A stretch of DNA of 15,930 nt from UBA57 sp013378375. Lineage in GTDB: Archaea > Thermoproteota > Nitrososphaeria > Nitrososphaerales > UBA57. Made by a program: the position numbers and the translations under genes. The notes beneath the pieces are model-generated. The model was not told the origin of the DNA, searched no databases, and saw only the letters and a list, made by a program, of their open reading frames with translations. Each line of letters begins with the position of its first letter. The stretch's first letter is position 1. Shown piece after piece: positions 1 through 5,626 of the stretch. The stretch lies in assembly GCA_013378375.1 (NCBI GenBank), contig JACAFT010000022.1, positions 1 to 15,930 of the forward strand, in the 5' to 3' direction.

Positions 1-389
1 CCATCTTCTACAATTGGTGCTGCTGCTAGTGTTGATGAACTAGCATAGACTCCTACAATTGCATGTACTTGATCTACGTCAACAAGTTTCCTTGCTGCAG
101 CTGCCGATGCAGCTGGATCTGTTTGTGAATCTTCTTCGATTAGTTCTACGGTACAGCCATCTATTCCGCCATTATCATTGGCTTCCTGCACAGCAGCTTG
201 AACTCCTGCTTGGAAACCACCAGCATATGCTGCTAATGGACCGCTAGTTGGTAATATGTGTCCTAGTTTTACGACACAATCTCCACCTAGTCCGCCCATC
301 GAATATAATCCGACGGCAAGGACTGCCACAACAATTATTCCGAGAATTATGTAGTTTTGTGGAATACTACTCCCCGATTTATTTGCCAT
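1..389 (-). CDS. LivK-like branched-chain amino acid ABC transporter substrate-binding protein, N-terminal part
   Basis: This is the first 129 codons of an extracellular solute-binding protein; the gene runs off the left edge of the window. Translation from the ATG at 389 gives a short polar head (MANKSGSSIPQ), one hydrophobic segment at about residues 13-31 (a signal anchor or lipoprotein-like leader), and then the start of a type I periplasmic-binding fold. VVKLGHILPTSGPLAAYAGG and a following QEANDNGGIDG are typical of the LivK/amide-urea binding family. The product would capture amino acids or small amides outside the membrane for an ABC permease that is not in view. A TATA box at 409-421 places the transcription start on or next to the ATG, so the mRNA is probably leaderless. 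The ligand cannot be told from this fragment. Confidence 0.88.
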   Translation of the reverse strand, partial: MANKSGSSIPQNYIILGIIVVAVLAVGLYSMGGLGGDCVVKLGHILPTSGPLAAYAGGFQAGVQAAVQEANDNGGIDGCTVELIEEDSQTDPAASAAAARKLVDVDQVHAIVGVYASSSTLAAAPIVED

Positions 390-408
390 GATATACCTGT
401 GTCATTGT

Positions 409-421
409 TAAATATAAAATA
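409..421 (-). promoter_or_regulatory. TATA box of the LivK-like gene (leaderless)
   Basis: On the minus strand this reads ATTTTATATTTAA. Its centre lies about 26 nt before the ATG at 389, the usual archaeal TATA-to-start distance, so transcription should begin at the start codon itself. Confidence 0.6.
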
Positions 422-490
422 GATACATTGGATATTTTTTCTATAACCTAGATTTTCTTTATTTTAGCTTTTTTTTCTTTATATTATTAA

Positions 491-498
491 TTTATTAG
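491..498 (+). promoter_or_regulatory. Possible TATA box of tRNA-Met
   Basis: TTTATTAG is the best TATA-like match upstream of the tRNA. Its centre is about 26 nt before the first acceptor copy at 521 and about 39 nt before the copy at 534. The clear tRNA-Ser TATA box in this window sits about 27 nt from its tRNA. The rest of 390-533 is AT-rich with no gene; other AT-rich stretches nearby (such as 505-511) could also serve. Confidence 0.35.
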
Positions 499-520
499 GG
501 ACAGAAATTTTTTAGTATAT

Positions 521-540
521 GCCGGGGAAATTAGCCGGGG
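521..540 (+). repeat. Tandem copy of the tRNA-Met 5' acceptor strand
   Basis: GCCGGGG at 521-527 is repeated exactly at 534-540, separated by AAATTA, so the repeat period is 13 nt. The second copy is the conventional tRNA 5' end. The first is either leader sequence or the true 5' exon with a 13-nt intron after it. Confidence 0.85.
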
Positions 541-541
541 T

Positions 542-554
542 TTGATTACTCGAA
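542..554 (+). other. tRNA-Met intron 1, 13 nt, between positions 8 and 9
   Basis: TTGATTACTCGAA interrupts the joint between acceptor and D stems. A bulge-helix-bulge can be drawn: central helix CGGG (536-539) with CTCG (549-552), including one G-U pair; 3-nt bulges GT|T (540-542) and AA|A (553-555); outer helix GC/GC. Cutting after the second bulge base gives T8 and A9. Confidence 0.85.
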
Positions 555-578
555 AGCTCAGCCTGGTTAGAGCGCCAG

Positions 579-599
579 CCTCCATACAAATAGGGCGTT
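579..599 (+). other. tRNA-Met intron 2, 21 nt, between positions 30 and 31
   Basis: This is a textbook BHB motif: outer helix GAG (570-572)/CTC (601-603), central helix CGCC (573-576)/GGCG (594-597), bulges AG|C (577-579) and TT|A (598-600). Excision restores the A31-T39 pair and a perfect 5-bp anticodon stem. The position is inside the stem, not the canonical 37/38. Confidence 0.92.
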
Positions 600-628
600 A
601 CTCATAATCTGGAGGTCGTGGGTTCGAA

Positions 629-641
629 ATAATTACGAAAG
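629..641 (+). other. tRNA-Met intron 3, 13 nt, T loop between positions 59 and 60
   Basis: ATAATTACGAAAG interrupts the T loop. The outer helix is the T stem itself (618-622/643-647), the central helix is TTCG (623-626)/CGAA (636-639), and the bulges are AA|A (627-629) and AG|A (640-642). There is almost no inner helix. Excision leaves a 7-nt loop, TTCGAAA. Confidence 0.9.
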
Positions 642-658
642 ACCCACTCCCGGCATTA

Positions 659-1165
659 TTATAATTCTAATAAAAATTCTAAACCAAATGAACCTGCATA
701 TGCATATAACAAGTTTAATGCAATTTTACCAAGTATTGCAGCAATTAATGCACGAACTTTTGGATATCCCATTATTCCTAACGGTATCCATAATATATCA
801 TCTGGTGTTAGAGGTGTAGCTGCAAACAGAAAAATTAATCCGACGCCGTATTTATCAATTCTTTTTTTCCATTTTTCATTTTTCTCTTTTGACATATCTA
901 TTTTTTTTATTATGTTTTTCTTTTTGGATAATAATTTTCTTCCTCCTACTCCGATGTAGTAATGAAGAAATTGTCCTATACCTGCACCTAATCCTGCAAA
1001 GATTCCGACAAATAATGGATTTAATTGTGAACCAATTATTGGAATTGCTATGAACGAAGGAAAAATAGAAAAGAATAATGTACTTGATCCTAAGAAACCT
1101 GCAATTACAGCTCCTAGATATCCTAGTTCTGATAAATTTTCTATGAAAACATCATAAAAGTTCAC
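659..1165 (-). CDS. DedA/VTT-family integral membrane protein
   Basis: A 168-aa polytopic membrane protein. Hydrophobic segments lie at about residues 13-33, 36-66, 107-130 and 133-160. A strongly basic cytoplasmic loop sits at about 76-104 (KKKNIIKKIDMSKEKNEKWKKR). The pattern of a hydrophobic re-entrant-like stretch ending in FPSFIAIPIIG, then GxGxxxGQxLHYYIGxxGR, then PLTPDDILWIPLG matches the VTT/SNARE-associated (DedA/YqaA-like) family, whose members are linked to lipid scrambling and membrane homeostasis. The exact substrate is unknown. The start is GTG; the ATG two bases upstream is out of frame and hits TGA at once. The gene ends 3 nt from the convergent tRNA-Met. It is separate from the CNNM gene upstream (62-nt gap). 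Confidence 0.75.
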   Translation of the reverse strand: MNFYDVFIENLSELGYLGAVIAGFLGSSTLFFSIFPSFIAIPIIGSQLNPLFVGIFAGLGAGIGQFLHYYIGVGGRKLLSKKKNIIKKIDMSKEKNEKWKKRIDKYGVGLIFLFAATPLTPDDILWIPLGIMGYPKVRALIAAILGKIALNLLYAYAGSFGLEFLLEL

Positions 1166-1227
1166 ATTCTGTCGTTCTTTTTTAATTTTAATAAAATATA
1201 TTCTTTTTAATTTAATTTATAAGCAAT

Positions 1228-2472
1228 CTATTTTTTATTTTTTGTTATTCTAATTTTACTTGCTACATTTTCACTCAGTTCTTCTACTACAAATGATAAT
1301 CCGTTTGTTTTTATTTTATCTCCTTCTTTTGGGAGATCCTTTAATAGACTGTGTAATATTCCATTTACGTTTGATTCTTCTGTAAATCCTTTTATTTCTA
1401 TTTTGAAAAATTCTTCTATTTCTTGAATATTTGTTTCTCCATGTGTTAAAATTGTATCTTTGTTTATCTTCTTGATTGATTTGAATAAATTTTCACTTTC
1501 ATCTGTTATTTCTCCTAAAATCTCTTCGACTAGATCTTCTAGTGTTAATAGGCCCTCAATTCCTCCAAATTCATCTACTACTATGGCCATGTGTTCTCTT
1601 TTGGATTGAAGTTCGAGTATTAGTTCTCCTACTATCTCTTTTTGAGATAGGAATATTGGTTTTCTTAATACATGTGAAATATTTTTTTTACCCTGACCTT
1701 CTTGATTTGCTACTAAAAGTTGTTTTAAATGTATTATTCCTGTGACATTATCTCGTGAATCTTTTATCACAGGTGCTCTTGTATATCCGCTCTTAATCAT
1801 AGCTTTTATTGCATCGCCTATCGACATATTCGAATCCAATACGAACATTTTTTTTCTTGGAATCATTACTTCTCTTGCAGTTGTTTCTCCTGATTTTAAT
1901 ACACCTCTGATGTATTCTTTTTCATGTTTTTCTATAATTTTTTCTTTTTCACTTACATCAAGAATTATTTTTATTTCTTCTTCTGTTACTGTTGGAATAT
2001 TATTCTTTTTATCATATCTTGTTAAGAAATCTGATAATTTCATTAAGGGAATCGTTATTGGCGTTAATATTATTGAAATAATTTCAATTGGTCGTGCCAT
2101 AATTAAAGCAAATCTTTCATTGTTCATGGTGGCATATGATTTTGGCGTAATTTCTCCAAATATTAAAATAATTATTGTCATTATTCCTGTTGCAATTCCA
2201 ATTCCTGTAGATCCAAATATTTGAATTGAAATCATGGTTGCTATAGCTGCTGCACTGATATTTACGAAATTGTTTAAAATTAGTATAGTTATTATTAGTT
2301 TTTTTGGTTCTTTTTTTAATTTTAGTAGTGATTTTGAACCTCTTTTTTTCTGATCGTGTAGTGTTTTTGCCTTGATTTCACTAAGTGATACTAATGCAGT
2401 TTCACTTCCTGATGAAATAGCTGATAAAATTATTAGTATAATTAGAGAAAGTATGTGAGTTAATTCTACCAT
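1228..2472 (-). CDS. CNNM/CorC-type transporter with DUF21, CBS pair and CorC_HlyC domains
   Basis: A 414-aa membrane protein in the family of magnesium/cobalt efflux proteins. The N-terminal DUF21 (CNNM) region, about residues 1-185, begins with a segment carrying the typical SSGSETALVSLS motif and continues through further hydrophobic stretches; NNFVNISAAA and FGEITPKSYA are recognisable family signatures. A tandem CBS domain follows (about 195-315; starts around VLKSGETTAREVMIPRKKMF and includes EHMAIVVDEFGG), and a C-terminal CorC_HlyC domain closes the protein (about 330-414). The frame is open upstream to 2580, but the added residues are polar and would precede the first transmembrane helix, so I chose the ATG at 2472. 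A TATA-like GTAAATATAG (about 2503-2512) lies at the right distance. Divergent to the RidA gene. Confidence 0.85.
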   Translation of the reverse strand: MVELTHILSLIILIILSAISSGSETALVSLSEIKAKTLHDQKKRGSKSLLKLKKEPKKLIITILILNNFVNISAAAIATMISIQIFGSTGIGIATGIMTIIILIFGEITPKSYATMNNERFALIMARPIEIISIILTPITIPLMKLSDFLTRYDKKNNIPTVTEEEIKIILDVSEKEKIIEKHEKEYIRGVLKSGETTAREVMIPRKKMFVLDSNMSIGDAIKAMIKSGYTRAPVIKDSRDNVTGIIHLKQLLVANQEGQGKKNISHVLRKPIFLSQKEIVGELILELQSKREHMAIVVDEFGGIEGLLTLEDLVEEILGEITDESENLFKSIKKINKDTILTHGETNIQEIEEFFKIEIKGFTEESNVNGILHSLLKDLPKEGDKIKTNGLSFVVEELSENVASKIRITKNKK

Positions 2473-2560
2473 ATTGGTATTACAAATGTATTTACTATGA
2501 AGTGCTATATTTACTTTCTCGACTACAAACTTATTATTCTCTGTTTGTTCAGTATTTATT

Positions 2561-3016
2561 GTGATTGAAGATAAACTCAAAGAAATGGGATTAACACTCC
2601 CAAGTATGCCAAAACCTGCTGGTTCATATATTCCTTCAGTAAAAATACACGATCTTGTTTTTATTTCTGGACAAGTTCCATTTGTTAATGATCAACTTCG
2701 TACTGGTAAACTTGGTAAAGATCTTACAACTGAGGATGGTTATGAATGTGCAAAAATTTGTGCATTAAATGCATTGAGCGTTATTAAATCTGAATTAGGT
2801 AGTTTGGATAAAATACATAGAATAGTAAAAGTTTCTGGTTATGTTAACTGCATAGATGATTTTACTGATCAACCAAAAGTAATTAATGGGGCCTCTGATT
2901 TATTTGGTCAATTATTTGGAGATAAGGGTAAACATTCACGTATAGCTATTGGAAGTAACTCTTTACCTCTTAATTCTGCAGTAGAAATTGACGTTATCTT
3001 TCAGATTTTGGAATAA
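2561..3016 (+). CDS. RidA/YjgF-family protein (enamine/imine deaminase type)
   Basis: A 151-aa protein of the RidA superfamily. The founding members hydrolyse reactive 2-aminoacrylate-type enamines made by PLP enzymes; they are cytosolic trimers. The subgroup opening (KLKEMGLTLPSMPKPAGSY) is present, followed by LVFISGQVP and the C-terminal SRIAIGSNSLPLNSAVEIDV, in which Arg127 is at the position of the substrate-carboxylate-binding arginine. The GTG start at 2561 keeps the family's KLKE-GL opening, which the ATG at 2585 would lose. A TATA-like AACTTATTA near 2528 predicts a nearly leaderless mRNA. This subgroup differs from canonical RidA, so the physiological substrate is uncertain. It is followed at 38 nt by cofE, which has its own promoter-like signal. 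Confidence 0.85.
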   Translation: MIEDKLKEMGLTLPSMPKPAGSYIPSVKIHDLVFISGQVPFVNDQLRTGKLGKDLTTEDGYECAKICALNALSVIKSELGSLDKIHRIVKVSGYVNCIDDFTDQPKVINGASDLFGQLFGDKGKHSRIAIGSNSLPLNSAVEIDVIFQILE

Positions 3017-3026
3017 ATATATAATT
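3015..3026 (+). promoter_or_regulatory. TATA box of cofE
   Basis: AAATATATAATT overlaps the RidA stop codon. Its centre is about 34 nt from the cofE ATG, predicting a short leader of under 10 nt. Confidence 0.45.
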
Positions 3027-3054
3027 AATAATTGATAAATAGCTAATTGATTTG

Positions 3055-3828
3055 ATGTCGATTAAGTTAATACCCTTAAAAGTTTCTCGTAAAGAATCTA
3101 AATTCAATATAATAAAATGTATTTCTGACTCGTTGACAATTAATTCAGAACAATTACAAAATGGAGATGTATTGACTATCTCTAGTAAATTTATTGCACT
3201 TTCAGAAGGAAGGTATAAAAACTTGAATAATATTAAAGTTAGTTCTAAAGCATTAGATCTTTCAAATAAATATAATATTGATCCTCAATTATCTGAATTA
3301 ATCTATGAAGAATCGGATAAAATTTTTTCTGGATCTGATGGTTTTGTTTTAACTTTTAAAAATGGCATTGTTGTTCCAAATGCAGGAATTGATACTTCAA
3401 ATATAATGCCTGGATATGCAATTCTTTATCCAGAAAATCCATTACAATCTGCTCAATTTATTAAAAAAGAATTAGAAAATCTTTTTAAAATTAAACTCGG
3501 GGTTATAATTACTGACAGTAGATTGATGCCTACTCGAATTGGAACTACTGGTGTTGCAATTGCTTGTGCAGGAATAAATCCTATTCAAGATGAGCGAGGT
3601 AAAAATGATCTTTTTGGAAATTCTATTCTAGTTACACAAAAAGCCATAGCAGATAATTTGAGTTCTGCTTCGCAAATATTAATGGGAGAATGTGATGAAT
3701 CTATTCCTATTGTTATAGTTCGTGATGGCGGCTTTATTTTAATTGATGATGATATTTCTAATCAATCGTTTTCTGTTGGTTTAGACAAATGTATATTTAT
3801 AAAAGGTTTATCTGATTTAGATTTTTAA
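3055..3828 (+). CDS. cofE: Coenzyme F420-0:L-glutamate ligase
   Basis: A 257-aa enzyme that adds gamma-linked glutamates to F420-0 using GTP, completing the F420 tail. Family features are visible: the opening IKLIPLKV, GDVLTISSKFIALSEGR, the SDGFVLTFKNGIVVPNAGID block, a PENPLQSAQFIKKEL segment, and LGVIITDSRLMPTRIGTTGVAIACAG, which holds conserved ligand residues. Length is normal for archaeal stand-alone CofE (about 250 aa), without the bacterial FbiB nitroreductase fusion. The ATG at 3055 is preferred over the TTG three bases before it. The 3' end overlaps by 4 nt with the convergent zinc-ribbon gene. No other F420 synthesis gene is in the window. CofE presence implies an F420-using redox metabolism. 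Confidence 0.93.
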   Translation: MSIKLIPLKVSRKESKFNIIKCISDSLTINSEQLQNGDVLTISSKFIALSEGRYKNLNNIKVSSKALDLSNKYNIDPQLSELIYEESDKIFSGSDGFVLTFKNGIVVPNAGIDTSNIMPGYAILYPENPLQSAQFIKKELENLFKIKLGVIITDSRLMPTRIGTTGVAIACAGINPIQDERGKNDLFGNSILVTQKAIADNLSSASQILMGECDESIPIVIVRDGGFILIDDDISNQSFSVGLDKCIFIKGLSDLDF

Positions 3829-3992
3829 TTTGTTTTTTGAATAATTTTTGTTATAAAATCTTTTTTTAAAAAAACTTCATTACAACTTCTGCATTTTCCA
3901 TCATTTGAACGAATCATATCATTTACGTATTTTAGTTCCATTCCTTGATATATTCTATGACCACAATTTTCACAAATTACTTCAAATGGCAT
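3825..3992 (-). CDS. Small zinc-ribbon protein, 55 aa
   Basis: A 55-aa ORF translated from the ATG at 3992. It starts MPFEVICENCGHRIYQGMEL, has a second Cys pair in GKCRSCNEVF, and ends in a basic tail (KKDFITKIIQKTN). The CxxC-(about 23 residues)-CxxC layout would bind one zinc ion. Known proteins of this shape act in transcription, translation or as nucleic-acid adaptors, but I do not recognise this one and assign no function. Its reality is supported by a TATA box (4014-4024) whose centre is 26 nt from the ATG, and by filling the gap between cofE and the HAD gene. Its stop overlaps the cofE stop by 4 nt, tail to tail. The HAD gene 48 nt upstream points the same way but has its own promoter. 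Confidence 0.8.
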   Translation of the reverse strand: MPFEVICENCGHRIYQGMELKYVNDMIRSNDGKCRSCNEVFLKKDFITKIIQKTN

Positions 3993-4013
3993 TAATTACA
4001 TTAGGATTTATTA

Positions 4014-4024
4014 ATTTATAAAAT
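4014..4024 (-). promoter_or_regulatory. TATA box of the zinc-ribbon gene
   Basis: On the minus strand this reads ATTTTATAAAT. Its centre is 26 nt from the ATG at 3992, predicting a leaderless transcript. Confidence 0.6.
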
Positions 4025-4040
4025 TTGTTATTGAAATTTT

Positions 4041-4658
4041 TTATAATTTTTTAATTATATCCGGAATTAAATTAAATGAAGTAATCTGGTTTTTTGCTCC
4101 AACTTTATTGAATTGTTTTTCTGTTGATCCTTTATCAATTAATGCAATGAATTCTGTTCCTGAATTTATTGCAGTTTGATAATCTCTTATTGTGTCGCCA
4201 ATGTATACTGATTCTTTAGGTTTTATTGATAATTTTTTACATGCTGCATATATTGGTTCCGGATTTGGTTTTTGTTTAATAGTTTGTTCAGGCGTGATTA
4301 TTACACTAAAATATTTATTTAATTCTCCTAAAACTTCTAATGCATTTTCTTGTCTTTTTGACGTTACAATTCCCATTGGCAAATTGATTTTTTTTAATGT
4401 TTCATTCACATATGGTAGTGTAGGTAGGTTTTCATGTGTTTTTTTGACTACTTCGTTATAAATTGGTCTTGCTTTTTCATTCTCTCCAAATAATAACTTT
4501 AAATTGATATGTGATGGTTGACCTAGTAGGTCTCTTAGTGTATCTATTGTAGGGGGTTCTTTGTTTAATCTTAGACTTACTTGTCTATATGTTTCAAAAA
4601 TAGCGTTATTGGAATCAATAATTGTTCCGTCTAAGTCGAATAATACAGCTTTTAACAT
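4041..4658 (-). CDS. HAD-superfamily (subfamily IA) hydrolase, phosphoglycolate phosphatase-like
   Basis: A 205-aa phosphatase of the haloacid dehalogenase superfamily. All four motifs are present: motif I DLDGT with nucleophile Asp8 and Asp10, motif II around Ser100 (GIVTSK), motif III Lys130 in QKPNPEP, and motif IV GDTIRD with Asp155 and Asp159 for magnesium. A helical cap (about 15-80) between motifs I and II places it with the IA group (Gph/PpaX-like). It probably hydrolyses a small phosphate ester such as 2-phosphoglycolate, but the substrate cannot be read from the sequence. The frame is open to a GTG at 4679, but a TATA box at 4682-4690 puts the transcription start near 4660, so the ATG at 4658, probably leaderless, is preferred. 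Divergent from uS10. Confidence 0.85.
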   Translation of the reverse strand: MLKAVLFDLDGTIIDSNNAIFETYRQVSLRLNKEPPTIDTLRDLLGQPSHINLKLLFGENEKARPIYNEVVKKTHENLPTLPYVNETLKKINLPMGIVTSKRQENALEVLGELNKYFSVIITPEQTIKQKPNPEPIYAACKKLSIKPKESVYIGDTIRDYQTAINSGTEFIALIDKGSTEKQFNKVGAKNQITSFNLIPDIIKKL

Positions 4659-4681
4659 AATTTTAGTAAATTGACACACTT

Positions 4682-4690
4682 CTTATATCT
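4682..4690 (-). promoter_or_regulatory. TATA box of the HAD gene
   Basis: AGATATAAG on the minus strand, with its centre about 27 nt from the ATG at 4658. It excludes the upstream GTG (4679) as a start on a transcript from this box. Confidence 0.5.
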
Positions 4691-4745
4691 TCTTTTCTAT
4701 TAATGGAAAATTCAAATAGTTCCATGATTATAATAATAGAATAAT

Positions 4746-5060
4746 ATGGGTCAATCAGCAAGAATCAAATTAACTAGTAGTAATTTGCCTAATTTACAAA
4801 AGGTTTGTGGAGAAATTAGAGGAATAACCGATCGAACTGGAGTTCGCATACGAGGTCCTCAACCTTTACCAACAAAACGACTTAAAATCACTACTAGAAA
4901 AGCACCTTCAGGAAATGGAACCAGTACTTTTGATAGATGGCAATTAAGGATACATAGACGACTTATTGATTTAGACGCTGATGATCGAACTATGAGACAG
5001 CTGATGAGGCTTAAAGTTCCTGAAGATGTTTTCATAGAAGTTAATCTTTCTACTAAATAA
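4746..5060 (+). CDS. rps10: 30S ribosomal protein uS10 (S10)
   Basis: A 104-aa protein of the small ribosomal subunit head. The archaeal/eukaryotic S10 (eukaryotic S20e) pattern is clear: ARIKLTSSNLPNLQKVCGEI, then GVRIRGPQPLPTKRLKITTRKAPSGNGTST, and WQLRIHRRLIDLDADDRT, ending VPEDVFIEVNL. Length matches the family (about 102-104 aa). In many archaea this gene follows EF-1alpha; here it stands alone, between a divergent HAD gene and a convergent tRNA-Ser whose 3' end lies 8 nt beyond the stop codon. A weak TATA-like TTCAAATA at 4711-4718 would give a very short leader. Confidence 0.97.
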   Translation: MGQSARIKLTSSNLPNLQKVCGEIRGITDRTGVRIRGPQPLPTKRLKITTRKAPSGNGTSTFDRWQLRIHRRLIDLDADDRTMRQLMRLKVPEDVFIEVNLSTK

Positions 5061-5122
5061 ATTATATACGCCGGGAGTGGGATTCGAACCCACGAGTCCC
5101 GAAGGACACAGGCTTTCAAGGC

Positions 5123-5141
5123 CTACGCTCATTTTCATGAT
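5123..5141 (-). other. tRNA-Ser intron, 19 nt, between positions 29 and 30
   Basis: A BHB can be drawn: central helix GCGC (5147-5144)/GCGT (5128-5125) with one G-U pair, bulges GG|A (5143-5141) and AG|G (5124-5122), and an inner hairpin TCAT-GAAA-ATGA (5140-5129) closed by a GNRA tetraloop. There is no outer helix. Excision gives anticodon stem CGGGC/GCCTG with one G-U pair. Confidence 0.85.
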
Positions 5142-5150
5142 CCGCGCATT

Positions 5151-5168
5151 ATTGTGTTCTAATTGAAG
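5151..5168 (-). other. tRNA-Ser D-loop intron, about 16-18 nt, near positions 20/21
   Basis: An insertion follows GGT of the D loop. A relaxed BHB is possible: GTG (5173-5171)/CAC (5156-5154), an inner helix TTC/GAA with loop AATTA, and an 18-nt excision joining T20 to A21. A 16-nt excision (joining GGTC to TAATGC) is a close alternative, so the ends are approximate. Confidence 0.65.
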
Positions 5169-5210
5169 ACCACTCTGCCATCCCGGCAAACTAAGAAACT
5201 CACTAACCTC

Positions 5211-5218
5211 TATAAAAG
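5211..5218 (-). promoter_or_regulatory. TATA box of tRNA-Ser
   Basis: CTTTTATA on the minus strand, with its centre about 27 nt before the first tRNA base (5187), so the primary transcript should begin within 1-3 nt of the mature 5' end. Confidence 0.65.
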
Positions 5219-5246
5219 TTGTTATTTTATATTTTGAACCAAAAAT

Positions 5247-5254
5247 CTTATAAC
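5247..5254 (+). promoter_or_regulatory. TATA box of the thioredoxin gene
   Basis: CTTATAAC, with its centre 26 nt from the ATG at 5277, predicting a leaderless mRNA. Confidence 0.55.
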
Positions 5255-5276
5255 ATTATTTTGTCTTAAGATCGAT

Positions 5277-5603
5277 ATGCAAACAATTTCTCCTAAAATT
5301 ATTGATGACAACAACTTTAACCAAATAATATCTAATAACTCGTTTGTAATAGTTGATTTCTGGGCTGATTGGTGTGGTCCTTGTAAAGCAATGACTCCTA
5401 TCATTGAAGAATTATCTTCTATATATGAAAATCAGGTGTTGTTTACAAAACTTAATGTTGATCAGAATCCAATTACTCCTTCTAAATATGGAATTAGTTC
5501 TATCCCGACTTTTTTAGTTATAAAAAATGGACAAATCATGGATTCTATTGTAGGTGCAGTTACTCAAGAAATCCTCGAGGAAAAAATTCAAGAATATCTA
5601 TAA
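5277..5603 (+). CDS. trxA: Thioredoxin
   Basis: A 108-aa cytosolic dithiol oxidoreductase that reduces protein disulfides. The active site WCGPC lies at residues 32-36 (Cys33, Cys36), preceded by VIVDFWADW, and the cis-proline is Pro77 in SSIPTFLV. Length and layout match classical thioredoxin 1. It is probably transcribed from a TATA box 26 nt before the start. The GNAT gene follows after 23 nt on the same strand and may be cotranscribed. No thioredoxin reductase is in the window. Confidence 0.95.
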   Translation: MQTISPKIIDDNNFNQIISNNSFVIVDFWADWCGPCKAMTPIIEELSSIYENQVLFTKLNVDQNPITPSKYGISSIPTFLVIKNGQIMDSIVGAVTQEILEEKIQEYL

Positions 5604-5626
5604 TGAACTAATTAATCATTATTAAT

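Larger units (their letters stand above)
534..655 (+). tRNA. tRNA-Met(CAT), elongator type, with three introns
   Basis: The gene decodes AUG. Removing three insertions (542-554, 579-599, 629-641) gives a 75-nt cloverleaf. Its parts are acceptor GCCGGGG/TCCCGGC with discriminator A655, T8 A9, D stem GCTC/GAGC, anticodon stem CCAGA/TCTGG with loop CTCATAA, and T stem GTGGG/CCCAC with loop TTCGAAA. Archaeal initiator tRNAs normally begin with A1-U72; G1-C72 here argues for the elongator. A CAU-anticodon tRNA-Ile cannot be fully excluded, because its C34 modification is not visible in DNA. CCA is not encoded. The 3' end lies 3 nt from the stop codon of the convergent DedA-like gene. An upstream copy of the acceptor strand at 521 leaves the 5' end open. 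Confidence 0.93.
5069..5187 (-). tRNA. tRNA-Ser(TGA) with two introns
   Basis: A class II tRNA reading UCA-type serine codons. On the minus strand from 5187: acceptor GCCGGGA/TCCCGGC, T8 G9, a short D stem GCA/TGC, anticodon stem CGGGC/GCCTG with loop CTTGAAA (anticodon at 5118-5116), a long variable arm GTCC-TTCG-GGAC typical of serine, T stem GTGGG/CCCAC with loop TTCGAAT, and discriminator G5069 as expected for serine. Two insertions must be removed, one in the D loop (about 5151-5168) and one in the anticodon stem (5123-5141), leaving about 82-84 nt. CCA is not encoded. A TATA box at 5211-5218 is correctly spaced. The D-loop boundaries are uncertain by about 2 nt. Confidence 0.93.

Noticed and set aside
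59..247. 62-aa plus-strand ORF rich in Leu and His
   Set aside because: It is antisense to the LivK-like coding sequence, whose translation matches a known family; the plus-strand product is low-complexity and family-free.
1542..2224. Two hydrophobic plus-strand ORFs (1542-1745 and 1742-2224)
   Set aside because: They are antisense shadows of the CNNM/CorC gene, whose motifs are clear. Their hydrophobicity comes from reading its AT-rich complement.
2473..2580. N-terminal extension of the CNNM gene to 2580
   Set aside because: The added 36 residues are polar, would precede the first transmembrane helix and overlap the divergent RidA start; the ATG at 2472 fits the family and the TATA position.
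4192..4461. 89-aa plus-strand ORF
   Set aside because: Antisense to the HAD phosphatase, which has all four catalytic motifs.
4859..5189. Minus-strand ORFs across uS10 and tRNA-Ser (4859-5119 and 4971-5189)
   Set aside because: They are translations of the tRNA-Ser gene and of antisense uS10; strings such as GLVGSNPTPG are the usual false peptides read from tRNA T-arms.
5222..5404. 60-aa minus-strand ORF over the thioredoxin promoter
   Set aside because: Antisense to the thioredoxin gene, with no family resemblance.
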